From positions 1 through 7,243 of the forward strand of contig JAFOYK010000145.1 in NCBI GenBank assembly GCA_017424665.1: DNA of 7,243 nt, in the 5' to 3' direction. The notes under the pieces are model-generated. The model was not told the origin of the DNA, searched no databases, and saw nothing but the letters and a program-made list of their open reading frames with translations. This DNA comes from Oscillospiraceae bacterium (GTDB taxonomy: Bacteria; Bacillota; Clostridia; Oscillospirales; Ruminococcaceae). Below, piece after piece: positions 5,968-7,243 of the stretch; within the stretch, counting starts at the first letter, position 1, and every line of letters begins with the position of its first letter. The position numbers were made by a program, and so were the translations under genes.

Positions 5968-7243
5968 TTACCAGACTTTAAGAAGTCTTGGAAAACGCTT
6001 CATAACTATACCGCACATCTCGCGAATTTCGTCCGGAATTGTGCCCATCGGGCCGTTTATCGGGTCATATTTGAACACTTTTCCGTCATATCTGAATCTG
6101 CAGTTGTTTGCTTCGCCGGTTACGTAGAATCCGTCGTTTTCGCTCTTTTTAAAATCTTCCTCATCAAGGAACAGAGTGAATTTTTCTTTATAGGGTTTTC
6201 CGTCATAGGGACAAACGTCGGCGCAGGCGCCGCATTCGTCGCAAAAATCGTTTACGTGGAGAATCTGGCGGCTGCCGTCGGAAAGTTTTATTACCCAGTT
6301 TGCTCTGTTGGGGCAAACTTCCGCGCAGAATTCGCAAACGCTGTCACATTCAAGGCAACGCTCGCCTTCGGCGCATTTTTTGCAGTCTGCACAGAGTTTT
6401 CCGCGTTTTTCAAGGAAGGATTTATCCTCGTTTTCGTTGTCCGGAACGTATTTATCGTAATGGCTGTGTGCAATTTTTTTGCAAAGATTCTGTGCGTCGG
6501 CAATAACTTTCGCAATATCTGCCGTTTTTCCGAAGTTTGCGTTACCGACAATGTAGGTTGCGCTGTCGATTTCCTCATAAAGTGTGTCGTCAACTTCCTC
6601 GCCGGTTGCGTTTATAGCAATGTCTGCCGCAACTTTATCTTTGGCGCCGGTATCGATAACAGGTCTGATTCCGGTTTTTTCGTCCGGTTCGCCAAGTTCG
6701 GAAACGTGGCAAAGAAGCTGGCCGCCGCGAACGCCGCTGGGAATAAGATTTGGCGCAACAAAGATACCTTCCTTCTTCATGGCGAGGATTTCGTCCATGG
6801 AAGCTTCCATTTCGCTTTCCGGTTTATCGAAAACAAGGGTTACCCTATCGACGGAAGGAAGCTTTTTGGCGCATCTTGCGGCCGCAACAGCGGAATGTCC
6901 GCCGCCGATTACAACCACGTTGCCCATGACAGTTTCTTCAAGATCTTCCGGTTTGCGTTTATAATCCGCAAGAAATTCGAGAGCGGAAATGTTTTTGCCG
7001 AAAGCGAACTTAAGATGTTTCTGTTTTCCCGCTCCGATTGCAAGGATGATTTTTTCAAATCCCTGTTCACGGAGTTCTTTAAGGGAAGTTATCTCAACAC
7101 CAAGCTCCATTTCAATTCCGAGAGCCTGGATAAGGGTTGCATCCCATTCGATATCGGAATCTTCGATTCTGAATTTCGGGATATATTTGGTAACAGCGCC
7201 GCCGGGGCGGTATTCTTTATCGAAAATGGTGACCTTCGCGCCC
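5968..7243 (-). CDS. ygfK: YgfK-like putative selenate reductase subunit, FAD/NAD(P)-binding Fe-S oxidoreductase (N-terminal part outside window)
   Basis: C-terminal 424 residues; the frame is open to the right edge, and full YgfK proteins have about 1000 residues, so more than half is missing. Numbering is from the first visible residue. The segment resembles the small subunit of glutamate synthase: TIFDKEYRPGGAVTKYIPKFRI (4-25) ends the FAD-domain entry, VVVIGGGHSAVAAARCAKKLPSVDRVTLVFDK (109-140) is the NAD(P)H-binding Rossmann motif, and INATGEEVD (210-218) is the conserved ATG strand. Two ferredoxin-like [4Fe-4S] motifs follow: CDSVCEFCAEVCPNRA (299-314) and CDECGACADVCPYDGKPY (334-351), plus extra cysteines at 284-296. 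The tail from YDGKPYKEKFTLF onward matches YgfK. In other bacteria YgfK is linked to selenium-dependent molybdenum hydroxylases or purine and selenate metabolism, but the substrate is not proven. An internal Met at 7108-7110 is not taken as the start because homology continues upstream. A terminator follows at 5851-5896. Confidence 0.87.
   Translation of the reverse strand, partial: GAKVTIFDKEYRPGGAVTKYIPKFRIEDSDIEWDATLIQALGIEMELGVEITSLKELREQGFEKIILAIGAGKQKHLKFAFGKNISALEFLADYKRKPEDLEETVMGNVVVIGGGHSAVAAARCAKKLPSVDRVTLVFDKPESEMEASMDEILAMKKEGIFVAPNLIPSGVRGGQLLCHVSELGEPDEKTGIRPVIDTGAKDKVAADIAINATGEEVDDTLYEEIDSATYIVGNANFGKTADIAKVIADAQNLCKKIAHSHYDKYVPDNENEDKSFLEKRGKLCADCKKCAEGERCLECDSVCEFCAEVCPNRANWVIKLSDGSRQILHVNDFCDECGACADVCPYDGKPYKEKFTLFLDEEDFKKSENDGFYVTGEANNCRFRYDGKVFKYDPINGPMGTIPDEIREMCGIVMKRFPRLLKVW

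Overview
The window looks like chromosome of an anaerobic Bacillota bacterium of the class Clostridia, probably a gut-type lineage. This is inferred from the gene families: a MarR/MATE pair close to common gut-Clostridia versions, a short PadR regulator, and a YgfK-like iron-sulfur flavoprotein. Strong purine-rich Shine-Dalgarno sites, AT-rich intergenic DNA and avoidance of TTA, CTA and TCA codons fit this. No rRNA, tRNA, CRISPR array, insertion sequence or phage gene was seen.

Layout. (1) 2-1719, plus strand: the end of a MarR-family regulator that runs in from the left edge, overlapping by 4 bases (ATGA) with a complete MATE multidrug transporter. The arrangement resembles mepR-mepA. (2) 1720-1851: two hairpins that can end transcription between two converging operons. 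(3) 1852-5519, minus strand, read from right to left: a short PadR regulator (TTG start, strong Shine-Dalgarno), rlmB (23S rRNA 2'-O-ribose methyltransferase) 3 bp later, and 39 bp further an 835-residue membrane protein. That protein has the eight-helix plan of a P1B metal-transporting ATPase, but most catalytic motifs are altered, no A-domain is recognisable, and about 280 charged residues precede the membrane part. In this sequence rlmB carries a one-base deletion in an A run that puts SPOUT motif 3 out of frame. (4) 5520-5967: a 448-bp AT-rich gap with a near-consensus promoter for the padR operon, a hairpin-rich leader of about 165 nt, a tandem pair of 32-bp repeats each holding a TTAAC-N6-GTTAA dyad, and a long bidirectional terminator. 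(5) 5968-7243, minus strand: the C-terminal 424 residues of a YgfK-like protein (putative selenate reductase subunit), with an NAD(P)H-binding fold and two [4Fe-4S] sites, cut by the right edge.

How they work together. MarR probably controls its own operon and the MATE pump. PadR probably represses its own operon and so couples rlmB and the degenerate ATPase to some signal; this is inferred from gene order only. The YgfK-like gene is a separate unit ended by its own terminator. The most unusual items are the catalytically degenerate P1B-ATPase-like protein inside a padR-rlmB operon and the two same-face dyad repeats upstream of that operon's promoter.
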